From Macropodus opercularis (taxonomy: Eukaryota > Chordata > Actinopteri > Anabantiformes > Osphronemidae), in the NCBI GenBank assembly GCA_030770545.1, contig CM061104.1:11665001-11729000 (forward strand): a stretch of DNA of 64,000 bases, given 5' to 3'. Made by a program: the position numbers and the translations under genes. The stretch's first letter is position 1, and every line of letters begins with the position of its first letter. Below, one piece after another: positions 1 through 13,700 of this stretch. The notes below the pieces were generated by a model. That model was not told the DNA's origin, did no database searches, and saw only the letters and a list, made by a program, of their open reading frames with translations.

Positions 1-3000
1 TACGCATTTCTCATGTCTCCTGATGGATGCAGAGAGAGAAAGAGACGTTTCCCTACATAGACACTGACATCAAAGCTTGAGGAAATAAAAGAAGACAGCA
101 TGACGTGTGAGAGAGGATGTGAGACGGAATGCCTAGCACTAGGATTCTGAATGAAGGCTAGTGGGGTACTGAGTTAGAGGTTTCTTTCTTGTCAGTGCTG
201 GTCTTCCCAACATATACCATAACTCACAGATGTAGATATTGTGCTAATAAAGGAGCGTAAACAAAAAGCAGAGGACGTGTCAGAAATTAGTCACCAACCT
301 AAAAGTCTTGCTCCAAAAAAGAAAAGAAATACATTTTTCATTTTGCTGTATTTCTTTTTCTCATACTGGTTTCGTATGCGTATGTAAAATCTGTCAGTCT
401 TTTACAAAAAGAAACAACCTCATGCATGTCTTTTCGCCATCTGCTTGTCCGTGAAGGATACAGAGAGAGTGCAAACACTGGCTGAGCAGAGGCACCTCAA
501 ACCACAGCTCTAAACCGAGGTAGACCCTGTGTAAATATACAATAAACAATGCGCTGCAGACTTCAAATAAATGTTGGTTTGAGTGAAAATAAACACGGAT
601 TCCTTCCAAATTTTCCTTCCTGCTAAAGGACGACTGTTTAAAGTCTGCGGCTCCAGAGGCTACACACCTGTCCACTACAGTGAAACACTCAGCCTCACAG
701 ATGTGGTAAACCCCCAGATACGTCTGGTTCACATGGCATCGGCTCTTAGCTGTTCAGCTCCTACAGTACGTTAGAATGTGACACTTTAAAAAATTATTCT
801 TTTACTAATTATTATTCACTACGGGTCATTATTTGCAGCATTTGGCCTGAGAATGCTCAGTTGCCGTGTGCTCTGCTCAGGCCCACACACTCACCCTTCC
901 TCCTCCGTCCTGTAAACACACAGTAGGAAAAAAAAACCCGTCCTGTCTTGGATGAAAATGTAGACAGTTCACTTCTTTTCTGGATGGGTGAGGAGCAGCG
1001 CTGAGGAGCCTTAAAACTGGAACCAGATGGCTTCTTAATATGTGCATGCCTTTGCATCAGTGCGTGCATGTGAGTGTGCTTGTACAAATTAATGTTACAT
1101 TTCTACGTCCTAGTACAGTATGTCTGCAGAGGCAGACAGGACCACAGAGGAAAGTGTTTTTCAGTTGTGAGGACACTGGCATAAAATGATAGCGAACATT
1201 GTCCAGCATATGCATTATCTGTCCTCGTGGGGCTGTTGGGCAGTATATAGCTTCCACAGTTTTGCTATCAGCTGTGAATCAAATATCAGCAGTGCTGTTT
1301 AGGTTGGCCTTCGGGGGTGACTCCAAGTCCATGATCCAATGTTGGGGTGTGTTTGAGGGAAGTCAAAGAGATGAGAGACCAGGCCATTTGATCTTTTGCT
1401 GGGTCTCATGGGTGCCACGTGATACGTATGGTTTTAATCATTCCCTGTATGCCTGGCACATTCTGACACTCCATCCACTAGATATTTGATTTGATTGCTC
1501 TAGTGTGACTTCAGTGAGGTTCTTTACACAAATCCATTATTACTACATGGTGCAGAGAACTGCATAGTGCACACAAGTATTGGCCATATAGAGTATATAT
1601 GGCTTAGTATAAATCTGGCACAACATGCAGCAAAGACATGGGGTTGGGAGCCCCACCATGAACAGCAGGTGATCTTGTCATCTTAAGTCAGTGTGGTAAC
1701 ATAAGATACTTACATAATACGATAAATGACAGTGAACTGTATGCGTTTTGTATTCAGGCAGCTACAGTTGAGAACTTATCTTCCAGTATGGTTTGCAGAG
1801 AGATAATCACAGAGAATTTACTGCTCATCGTCCTCCATCTGAAACAACCACAGAGTTTACAGTTGTCAGCCTGAAGATCAAAACTACCAATCTGACAAAA
1901 TTACAGCCCGAAAGAGACACACACGTCCACAGTGGTCACAATGAATCATGCCTGGAGCTCAGCTTATCAGAGGTTGTAAAAGACAAGGCAGATAATCCAC
2001 TAAGAATATGTCACCTCTGATTAAAGCTGTCACTCTCTTGTGGTGACAGATCAACCTGCTCTTAGAGAGGAACGCCAACACATTTCAGATTTTTAATGCA
2101 TGGCCTTAATGTTTTGGAAAAACAACTACTTGCTCTGAACCAAAAACGCTTGACTACAGTCTCCCTGGACTCCAATTCTCACATCACAAGCACTCAGACA
2201 GCCTGAGAAACAAAATGAACTAAAAACGAGCTGAAGACTGCTTTAATCAGGCCTTCGGAACCACATCTAGTCCACCAACAACAACGAAGGGCTTACTACA
2301 TAAACAGGCTGTGGCCAATGCTAACATGCAGAGATGGGCCAGTTAAGTTTATTTTCTGAAACCCAAGCCGTCATGTCAGTCAATCAAGCAAAACATGTCA
2401 CCACTTTTAATTGCACATAGTGCAGCCGCTTAATTTGCAATTTCCATTAAATCTATATCTGGAAGCCGGAGATCACACTGCTAACCTCGTGGTTGGTCTA
2501 TGACCAGTGTATGTCCTGAACCACAGTCAAATAAACTATTAGGGTGCGCATGTTCCTTCCTCCCCTGATTGTGTTGCATGGATTTCCGGGCCGCTCCATG
2601 CCAAGCCATATGTCTTCAAGAGCTAATGACTATGATTAGGGAAGCCTGGATTAAGTCTTGCTGTGGCACACACACACACACACACACAACACACTGTACA
2701 GACACACACACCAACATCTACGCCTGTTGTGTATATGCAGCAAATCCAAAAACCAGACAACCCAAACAAATAATATAACAATAAAAAATGAGATTACATG
2801 CAACAGATTTTCCACAGAAAAGTGCTGCAGTAAATGACAGTGTTTATGTAGCTGATTGTAACCAACTCATCACAGGGTCATTAAGGGGACCACTGGGACA
2901 AACAAGATGTGGGAGAGCTCATTTGGCACCCAATTCATAGTGAGTTTCCATTTAAAATGTGAGACTTTAATCAACGCAAAATATTACAGCCAGACAGCAC

Positions 3001-4680
3001 CAGTGATGCTTGATGACACAGTGAAAACAGTCCTGTCAGTTCACACCCTCATCACAGCTGCAAGATTTGAGATTCAGAAAATGTATTTAAGGTGCTTTGG
3101 TACAACTGTACATTCAAATGCAATTTATTGTAACATTGCGCATTCTGGTCCTTTTCATTGCTAAATACACAGCAGTATTGCAAAAACAGGGGTCCTTTGT
3201 ACAAACATTTGGGTTGTTACAAAGTAAAACTGACAGGGGGAAATAGCCAATCCCTTAATACAGAGCAAGAGCATCCCATAAAGAAACTCAAGCCATTTGT
3301 CTTTGGAGGACTAATAGTAGAAAATCGCCCAGTAATTCTGCACTCATGGGGCTACAAGGTAAGTCCCCACGTCAGATAAAATTAGGCTCAAATGCCTGGA
3401 GCATTTACAGTAACAGTGACCACCTCAACTCGAGCAAATAAATCCACTAGCCAAGCAGGCAGTCGCTAACAAAGACTAGGGCAGCAGGTGGCTGTCAACT
3501 TAGAAAGAAAGAGGGTCATCATCCACTTAGAGGAAAGCAGCACGTCTGTCTGTTGCTGCTCAGGCTCCGCTAAGCTAAGCCAGGCACCAGCAGGAGGAGA
3601 GAATAAGGTAAATCCAGTTCAGGGTGGTGCATGAGCAAAGTTCAGTCAAGTATTCAGACAAAAAACGGAAATGTCTTAAAAGGACTGTTCACCTCCCAAG
3701 CAGAATTTAGTAATGTTTCAAAATACCCCACAGGTAATAAATGATTAACTGGATCAATTACATAATTATAGTAACAGGAGCATCAAAGAGCAATCAGCGT
3801 GCATAAACTAGTTGACGTCAGGCTGCAACAAAGACTTCTTCCTCGATTTTATGGGCCTCACCAAGAGTTTAATGAGCTGTCATGATGCACAACGTCAATG
3901 AGGAGCTACTGGAGTTTCCAGAGCTTTTCCACTGCATGTCATGCAGCAGTGAGGAGAATAAGTGACTAACCAGAGACAACTACCAAGAATGCATCCAAAT
4001 ACTGTAACAAACGTCTTCAGGTTTGTTTTCTATTGCATTAGACAGAATCTAAAATCTGATATTTTACAGCCTGATGGTTTTTGCAGATCTTCAGTTTATT
4101 TTTAGACTGGAACCTTGTGGAGTGTTTGTGTGAGAATGCGCACGCGTTGGCTTTCTGTCTCACAATCACAGTACGTTGGTAAAAACCCCTACGAGTGTCT
4201 AGCAACTTTGTAAGTGTTGACTTCTTACACAATACCTGCATTAAACACAAGGACTAAACGCTGAGGTAGTTACCATCCTCGCGTTAATCAGACACGCTGT
4301 GGGTCTGTGTGCCTATGCCACGCGCATGCATGTTGGCGTATGTTTTCACTCAGCTCTCTGCACTGGTTCCCTAACATGACTCAAAGACACCAGGAGGCCC
4401 AATAAAACAAAGTGACAGAGCACAGTAACTGCGAAAACATAAAATGTTTTCAGTCTCTGCTCAGCTCCAGCTTTCTGTCCTGTCTATTCCCTGAGGCTGC
4501 CACTGTTCAGGTTCAACAAAGACCTCAATAAAATCCACTGGTATTAGAGGTAATTAAAGCTCATACCTCACTAGTGATATACTGTTTACCCAGTAAGATA
4601 AATTAAACCTCGTGATGTGAGATGTAGCTGCTTCCAAACATATAACTCAACTCCACAATCACCGTATAGATGGTACTCAC
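1..4680 (-). other. Start of fhod3 intron 3 (no exon seen)
   Basis: By gene order this is intronic sequence of fhod3. I looked for the expected exon-4 product (EKLYNSSG-like) on the minus strand and did not find it. The open frames here are short and resemble nothing I recognise. A (CA)11 microsatellite lies at 2667-2688. Confidence 0.6.
2667..2688. repeat. (CA)11 microsatellite
   Basis: Eleven uninterrupted CA units in fhod3 intron 3. Confidence 0.95.
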
Positions 4681-4745
4681 CAATGCAGGCGTGAACTCTG
4701 ACGGACAGCTGGGTTCGAAGGATGACGCTGTGTTTCTTGCCTCTC
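4681..4745 (-). CDS. fhod3: fhod3 coding exon 3
   Basis: This 65-nt exon encodes RGKKHSVILRTQLSVRVHAC followed by I. The acceptor is TCGCAG above 4745 and the donor is GTGAGTACC at 4680 downward. It ends one base into the next codon (expected Glu of EKLY). I saw no exon 4 between this point and base 1. Confidence 0.88.
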
Positions 4746-7700
4746 CTGCGAAAAACAAGACAATAGGAAAGTACGTAGTGTTTAAGTCAGTTATTGTGTG
4801 ACTTTGTGTTTGCACACAGCAGTAATCAAATGCAAGCATCAGTAAAGGCAAGCGGGTGCTAACAAGAATGTACAGCTGAATGGAAAAACTGTGCAATGAT
4901 CTCCAAGCAGAATTTTTTTCAACAATTTGTACCGTGCAGTCTCATCAACACGTGCAGTTTAAACACAGCGGGGCAACAGGACAGAACAGAGGAGAGGTCT
5001 CAATAAGTGAAAATGAAGGATGGGAGCAACCCAGAGGTCAACTCCACCCCCTGTGTTAATGGAGATATGCCAAGACCCTATCACCACCCTGTCAACCGCT
5101 CACAATGTGTGAAAGGCAATCCATACAAAGATGGCAACAATGCTCCCGATTCTATAGATCTGTGAAAGTGAATGTGAAAGCAGTGTAGTCTGAAGTCACA
5201 CAAAGATGTTTTCCTACGCAGGAGCCCGCTCTCTAATTTATGTATGAAGTGATAGGAGGAAGTTGCCTTTTGAAAAGCATGCGGTTTTCGCTAATGTCAA
5301 TAAAGCCTCAAAATCAACAATGCGCTCATCTGTCAGTGCTCATCTGATTTCCCTACACTCCCTGTGGCACTTGGCAGCCACGAGCTGCACAATCATTACT
5401 CCAGAGATGGAAAAATGGCTCACAATGAAACACACGAGGCTCCCATTATCATGTTTCACATTACCTTTAACCTCCCGACTACTTAAAGAACCATACAAAG
5501 TACCTTAGTAGACACACAGCAGGTAGAGTTGTGCACCCCAACACCTCAGCTCTCAGACAAACCTGTACTGAAGCTACGCGACTGTTCAGAGTGGCCCAGT
5601 GCAACATAATGTCAGTCTTAGAGATTGGGCAGCTGATCTGGCTCTGAAGGGGAAGGTATGGACAGCAATCCTTACAGATGTTTGTACATTCAGACGGTCC
5701 AGTCAGCATCATACACAGCAGTGACAAGCCGAACACATGGGCAGGGGAAGCCTGTATATGCTCACTGTTTATCAAATATAATATCCAGCAACAAGCAGAA
5801 GCGACACAGGCACAACATCTGTCAACGTGGACCTTGACTGGTGAGATGAGACGGCAAACAGGAACCTAATCCTCTGTGATGTTGTTGAGGCAAATGGGTA
5901 ACAAGAGCCATTTTATCACGAATGTCTGCTTTCTCTCTGCTTCACTGCAACTGTATCCCGGTGCTTAAACAAGACCTGAGGCTGCACAGGCCAACGTGCT
6001 CATTATCAAATTAAAGAAACACGCATGGAATATAAGCGAGGTTTTCAGACCCCCTGCACCAATTAAACATAAAAATTGGGCCTCCAAGAGTGGAGCTCAA
6101 CGTTTCAGAAATAATCCCAACTATAAAGAATGCCAGCAAATTAACAAATTGGCAACATGTTGGAGTGTAATACCTGGATTCCTTGCTCCTCCTAAGGCCT
6201 TGCGTTGGTCTGTGCCAGAATGTTACGGCCTCTTCCAGCGGTTGTACTGAATAATGAACTAAAGCTGCACTCCTATTAAATCTGATTCCTCACGTTGAAC
6301 ACTGTGCTTCCGTAAAACGTCTGAAGCTACTATTTGAATAATCTTAAAGGAAATTAATGAACTTGACCATTACCTAAAACAATTACTTCTTACTTCTGTT
6401 TTACTTCCCAACCACAAGCCAAGGCAGCTAAACAAAATTAGACGCTTTGTAAAAGAGTAAATGAAAACATATGGATATTTTTATTCCTTCTGCACATGAA
6501 GGAGTGAACAACGAACCTTTTGCTCAATAGTTTGAATCTGATTTTCATAATCATTACTATGCCTTTCAAATGTTACATGTACATGTACACTGCCAACTCT
6601 AAATTATTTTCTTTTCTGTGTTGAACAGCAACCATTAAAGTTCCCCTTCATTCCAATACCAGCAGCAGCTGAACCAGTGGATGCTTGCCAGCTCCATGCT
6701 CGCTGACTTTATCTTTGGATGTATTACTGGTTTATTAAAAAAAAGCACACACATTATGCAGAATATAAAAATGCCAGCACATTAATGCCAGACCAGAAGA
6801 CCCCACTGAGGCCTGTTGACTGACCTCTCGTTGGTCAACGTGTCTGATTCCAGCATCACGAGTGTAGAGACCCCCAGTTCCCAAGTAACCCAGGTGGGGA
6901 AAAGAGGCTAAATAATCCGGCCGCGTTTATCCACAAGGCTGGTTAACTACCAAACCCCTACCAAACTGTTCTGTTCCGTTAATAATACCCTTAAACTGCT
7001 CTACAAACAGAGAGGACGACTGTGTTTTATTGAAGTTTAAGCTGCAGTGTGTTTGACGATTCCTCTGGTTCTTTTCAAATGTGCTTTTTCTCCTCAAATG
7101 AAACTCTTGTGTGTCTATGATACGACGTCCAAGTGGGTCAGAAAAAAATGAAAATAATGAAAGTGGAGCTGCCCTGAGAGAGATGAAAGGATATGATGAG
7201 AATAGTTGAGGCCTACAGAGCAGGAACAGTTGGCTTTTAATATACTTGACTTCTAACTTGTTGTCGAACACATCACGAACACTTAGTAAAACCCAAAAAG
7301 GCTTATACAGCACAAAACCGTTGGCCTGTAGATGTGTATCAAAAGTAACAAGGCAGCGAAATACTAAAAAGTGTCGTCTGTGCTGTGTATTGGCTGCACA
7401 TTTCACATGCTGAATCAATTATGCAGTCAATAAGAGCACTTCATGTTATCTTCTAAAGACAAGCCAGGGAATATGCCCTTGAAGGCTTACTTTACTAATC
7501 ATCTGCCAATCAATGTCACATATTTGAGCAAAAACAACACCTCACCCAACACAGGATTCCACACATGAATTCAATACAACATTTTTCCTACTACATCAGA
7601 CCTAAGTTCACTCAAAACCCTAAAACGGGCTCCAGCTCGTCAACCCATGTAATCCAGAAAAATATTCAACAGCTATAAATGTCTGCAAGCACATGTCAGC

Positions 7701-10700
7701 CCATTTGATCTTAACTATACACACACCCCGGCTCCATCTAGGCTCAGGGCTACAAAATGCAGGAAATTGTGTGCATGGGGTCAATCACTCTATCACAGCT
7801 AGCAACCCAAATGACCACTGACTACAGCACCTACAGTAAAGCTGAGCAGATATGTGTGAGCTGCAGGGCCATGGCTTCAAATGAGACTGCATCAGAGATA
7901 GGACCGGAGATTTCAGAGTCACAATCTCATATAGCTAAGCTCCATAACGCGGCGTGGAAGTGATTATGGTCCTTAAGCCATTGTGACATGGATATCTCCT
8001 GGCTCTGTAGCGATCTGTCAGAGGATCACGCTTTAATCTGATTCTGAAGACACTAGTTATGACACAGGAATGTAACCTGACATTAATACAGTATCTGTTA
8101 CAGATGAATTCAATGGCCAATAATTACGAGCTACATGGGCAGTATATAAATGTAGCACCGCTCTCTCCCCAAACTGTGGGTGGCAGGACTTCAAGCAAAA
8201 ATAATAAAAGCAGCATTTTTTGCTTTTTAACTAGCACGAGTGTTACTTTGACATAAAGCAGTACAATTCAGAAAAAGTTAAAAAAAAAGGCAATTAGTTA
8301 AATTATTTAGTTTTAGAGACTGATGTTTGTCATGCAAATAAAAAAACAACAACAAAATAACACGGAGGTCAGATGCCTTATCAGACCGTTTATTAGCTTA
8401 GTAATCATCAGTTTAATAACGCTGAGCAGTGTAGGATGTAACACTGGGCACATCAGCGCCATAAAAAGCCAGCAAGCACAACCGGCCTACTTTAACCACC
8501 TTCACCCCCAGCCTCCTCAGACAACGCTGTGTGGGTTTAATGACACACATCCACACCAGCCCGTGCCAGCTGGCACGACGCTGCCCCTGGCAGGCTCGCT
8601 CTTCAACGAGAGAAGTGGACCACTTTAACCTCACAGCTCTCAATAGTCTCCCATAAGCTCCCAACCATTTCAGAACGAACTGGGAAAAGACAGCACTCGC
8701 GAGGTCCAATAGAAACACCAAGTCAGAGAGCAGCTGATGAATTCCAAGTTAGACAAATAAATCCATACATGCTTGTGGTCAAGCCGACCAGGAGCTCTCA
8801 TGCCAGCCTTTGGTTTATGATCATCTACAGAGGGCAGCACATGACTCATACATCAACATACTGTGCAGCACACGAAATAACATGTGGAGTCGATAAAATA
8901 ACTGGCCAAACAAAGGTTATTAAACTGGAATGAATTGAGGAGCGTTGTAAACCTTTGTCTTCTTCATCCAGGTTTAGGTCCAACGTCAAGACAAAACGTC
9001 ATTAAACACATGTTAAACAGCACAGTTGAATCATTCATTCAGCGCTGCGTTGGGGGTGGGTTTGTCTTAATGCAGGTACTTCTAATGAGAGCACTGAGGT
9101 AACACTCAACACAGATGAGGGAGATTACTCATGAGACACGTCTACGCCTCATAAGGGGTTTAGATGACGTCACCGCTGCTGCTCGGCCAAAGAGGATGTA
9201 AATGGACGAATGCCACGAGACATCTAGTCTGGTACAAAGGACACAATGGATCAGATAAATACTCTGCATATCAAACTCTCTGTCCAGACTATGTGACCAG
9301 ACCAACATAACATAATAACATGACTTGCCAACATTTTCTTTTTGACATCTGGGGACTGACTTAGAGCAGCCAGTGAACGTAGCTGTTAACAGACACAACA
9401 ACCTCCACAGCAGTGATTTTTGGTAGGAGAGCTCAAGCAGATGAGGCCCAGAAAAGGGGCTATTTCAATAATTCAGCATGGAACAAAATGAGTATCATTA
9501 TGATCCAAATCTCTGTAATACAACCCCATTATTCAAATAATCCAAAAAGCAGCATATTAATATGTCCCTGGCCAAGGATTTAAATACTGGATCCTTTCTC
9601 TCTTATCTTGCTTGAATTCTTATTTCCCTCTTTGAAAACAGAAATCATACTTTACGGATTATGTCAGACTGTTCAAACTGAGAAGTATGTGGTGTATTTT
9701 AAACAGTTATGTTGTTACAATCAATTCTCTAATCACTTACTCTTGAATTATACATTTTCAAAACCGCTTCATTGATCACAACTAATGTTCATCCACCTGT
9801 TAGGACTGAGTGGCTCTGGCTCCAGCTCGTAAAGTGTGGGAGTATGTGACCGAGTGTGACGAATTTTCATCCCTCCACGCTGTACGCACACAAACATTTC
9901 TGAAGGTTGGTGACAGAGGCCAGAGGTGACTTTTGACTTACCCTCCTTCCTCCTGAAATCCCTCCAGTTCATCTCTCTGCTCGGCCAGTGTAGACTCCAA
10001 GTCCAGGTAGCTTCCATTGTGGGATAGTTGAAGGGCACAGTCATCAGGCTGAATAGAGACACAAGCATTGATTAGGCTTCTTAACATTATATCATAAAGG
10101 CTATAAAGCAAAATATGTTGCTACTGTATGTATGTAACTAAAACTGGAGTTACTCCACACGCTACAGATGCCCTTTGCAAAAGCCCTTTTCATAGGTCAC
10201 TGCCTAACGAACAGTATATTAGGTTTACATCTAGTCTGCTGTAAACCGTACAAAGTTTCTTTATCAGCTCCTGTCAGCGCTCTACAATCACAAGCTGCGC
10301 AAGCTGGGAGAGAAGTCCTGCAGATCTGGAGCAGCTCTGCAGCCTGGTGCCTCTTATCTCACTGCCCTCTGTCCGAGAAACTATCATCACAAAGAAGGCA
10401 TGGTTAGTCTGGTCTTCAGTGGTTTGTCATCAGCTCACTGTGGTCGAGGGGATGAAAATGAGAGCGTCTGTTCATTTGTCTGGTTGACCTCCAAATTGGA
10501 CATATTAACCTATTTGTATTCTGAGCCCGTCAGCTCTGCAGGACAGCGGCTCCGACGGTGCAGCAGGAAAACAAATACTATTAGAGGAGGAAAATATACG
10601 ACTCAAGTGGAGAGATCTGCTGAGCACAGTGATCGATGTTCACCGTGGTTGAAACAACAACATACTGTGTGCTGTACGGCGCAGTGATATACCAAACCCA

Positions 10701-13700
10701 GTTGGTTTGTCAGCGGCAGCTTTGTGGGTAGGAAAAACTCAAATACACATAAAATACTAATTCCGCATATCAAACAAGCTGCCAGTCTGGCAGATGCTTC
10801 TGCTCACACACTTTTACATTAAACATACAGAATTAGGACGGTAACCTAACTGAACGTCAAGCAAAAGCACAGGAAAGACATTAGACACTTGTGGCTTTGA
10901 TCTGGTCATCCACTTTGTTTGTATTACTGAATTACAGCACTGAAGGGCTGTGTTATATTTGAGGACTGAATGAAAACATGTGGTTGGTTACATTAACTTT
11001 CACTCTCCCTCCATCTTTTGCTGACTCTGAGCTGTCTAGTGAGCTTTACATACAGGGCAAACAATAAATTGTTTCACATCAAGTTTTATTTAGATCGTTA
11101 ATGTGAGTGAGCGGGAAATGTAAAGAGACAAAGATACAACGACAGAGAGAACCAAACAATAGACGGGCAGACAGAGCAGGAGGCGAATCAACAGAGCGCG
11201 TACGCAGACAGAGGAGAGCTGCTCCAGACTACAGGACAGATTTTAGACTGACAGGAAACCTGGGGATACGGGCCCAAGCTGGACTCACTGCTTTTATGTC
11301 TTTGGACTGATATGGCTTTGAAACTAACGGGTGAGTCAGTAAAATGAAATGTAGCAAGAACAACATAATAAATCAGTGACTGAGAAGTAAACGGAATAGT
11401 AAACCAAGGCAAACTCTTTACCCTGAATAGATTACTTCCTGACAGACGCGTCTCTGTCATTGTCACTAAAGTCGTCTCTAATGTGCTAAATGCTTATGAA
11501 TTTTTTGTCTTTTTCACGAGCTCTCTGTTTTCTTTGATGATACAGTACTTTGATGTTAAATTAGTAGCAGTGATGGCGATTACAGTTAAATGACACTTAA
11601 AATACCGTGGATCAGAAAATAGGGCAAAGAAACGTTTGTTCTGTTTGAGCTTTACGCTCTGCATCACATCCTTAAATAGACAAAACATGGGGCTGGATTT
11701 GCAACTGTAACCAGTAATTAGCTAACTGTGGGACTGAGAAATGCACTTCCACACGTAAGGTTTGCACTTAAAGGCCAAGGGGGAAAACAGCAGAGAATCA
11801 AAAGTGACGTTTTTGGCAAGTCAGCCATAACTCAGTCTCCATCTGCTCATCCATGTAGCCTCACATCCATCCTGTAGCCAGTTTGATTTGAAGTTGTCAT
11901 TACATAACGAACGTGGACGGCTGATTACAGGTCTTACCAGGTACTCTGTCTAGGTTGATGCACATAAATGGCCTTTAATCCAGGAACAATTGGACCAGAT
12001 TATCAGCGGAGGCTCTTGGCCGTCCCCAGGACGTGAACCCACGGTGGCGCTGCGATGGCCAAGTCCAGAGCACTTACCACAAGTCCTCTGCTCACACACT
12101 GAGGTCTGGCCGCTCCCTTCAACCGCCACGCTGTGGTCCACTGACCAGGCAGGCAGTAAAGGCTGAAGGACTAAAAATAAACAGCATGCAATTTCCAATT
12201 TCCCACTGCTATCACAATCCAAATCTCTCTATACCCGACAAGGCAAAACATCGGTAATCAATTTAGACTCATAATAGATCAATACTGACGCTGCCTTGTA
12301 GATGAGGAAGGCATTACAGTAAGACGCTTCCAAAGCTTAAAGCTTGTGTGATGAAGGTGAGGACGCTGATGTATTTGTGGCCTTTCCCTTCAGGCATCTT
12401 ATTCAAAAGACTACACACTAAAGGGAAACCACAAGAATAATCTTAAATTCCTGTCAGCCATGCCAAGGATGAGTCTGTCCACGGATGCTGCATTCTTCAG
12501 AAGGGAAAACCTCAACTCTGCATAACAATATGTGAAAGAATTCAAAGGCCCTCTGACAGGCATGAAGAATGAACCTGTATTTTACAGCATTTAACATAAC
12601 TTCTCATTATAGGACTCTGTAATTTCTTAAGAAAAATGCAGGAAAACAACCGGGCCAAGTGGGTTGAAATTGGTAAAGTGAGAGTCCATTTTCCAAAACA
12701 CAGCCACACATTCCCTCCACTGACTTCTGCTGTGCAGACTGATGCAGGACATCAAGGCCACCAACCCACAAACTACTGTACAAAGCACTGAAATGCAAGG
12801 AAGCATACTGGACAACTGATCCATTGATTTGTGTTCACATAGCTGCAGATCAAAACGCAATCATAGTTCAACATCTGACAGGATGACGGATTGTTTACAG
12901 CATAACAGGTACAGAAGTGACCAGTCTAACCCTATAGTAGCATTGGATGGGTCCTGGTACTGATCATTTAAACTTAACATAATCTTCTAAAGGACTTCCT
13001 TAATACAGTAATTACTGTATTATAAAATCCGGTGGCAGAACATCTCCGGCCCCATAAAGCTCCTTGTTGCCACTGTGTGTTGATGTCTCCTGTGTTGAGA
13101 CACTGAAACGGACAGGAACAGCCCAGAGACAGCAGATGCTAGCCGTTTTTACTCCGTCGGCACCATGTGTTAGCAGCCTGTTATTTATACCAGACTGACC
13201 TGTTCCGTGAAGACGGAGCTCAGAAAAAACAGGTTGCTGGTCAAAGGCTTACGCTGCAACATCAACAAACGTTTAAGGGTGAGAATGAGAAAGCGTTGCC
13301 AGACGTGGTGATCTACTCTTGGCATCCACGTTTTCTTTTCCCTTTCAAGGCAAACTGCCGATGCTCATGCAGCCAGTTGTAACTAACCAAGTGCTGCAGC
13401 CCACTACTGCCTATATCCAGCTGGTCTGTTGCTAAACTGAGACCAGTCAACAGTGCAAAGCACGGCAGCTCTTTATTTGTGTTCTACCCAATTCGACCCT
13501 CTCCTCTCTGCCCTCATGTTCCCATTGCATCCTACTGCTCAGGCTGAATGGGATCCAGGCTTGTGGTGATCCACAGCATCCTGAGGCTTCCATGACTTAT
13601 CTTACCAGCTCTGCTCAACCCAGATGGAGCATTGATGCGACAGAAGGAAAACTTAAATTAACTTTCTATGTACACAACATCCTCAATAAAGCCTCAACCT

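Noticed and set aside
6927..7418. 163-codon minus-strand open frame, among the longer ones in the window
   Set aside because: It lies within fhod3 intron 2, has no recognisable domain, biased composition or splice context, and its length is compatible with chance.
11990..12100. Possible tRNA-like element on the minus strand (GTGGGTTCACGTCC resembling a B box)
   Set aside because: The TPsiC stem does not pair, and acceptor and anticodon stems could not be formed. At best a decayed tRNA-derived repeat; a covariance-model search would decide.
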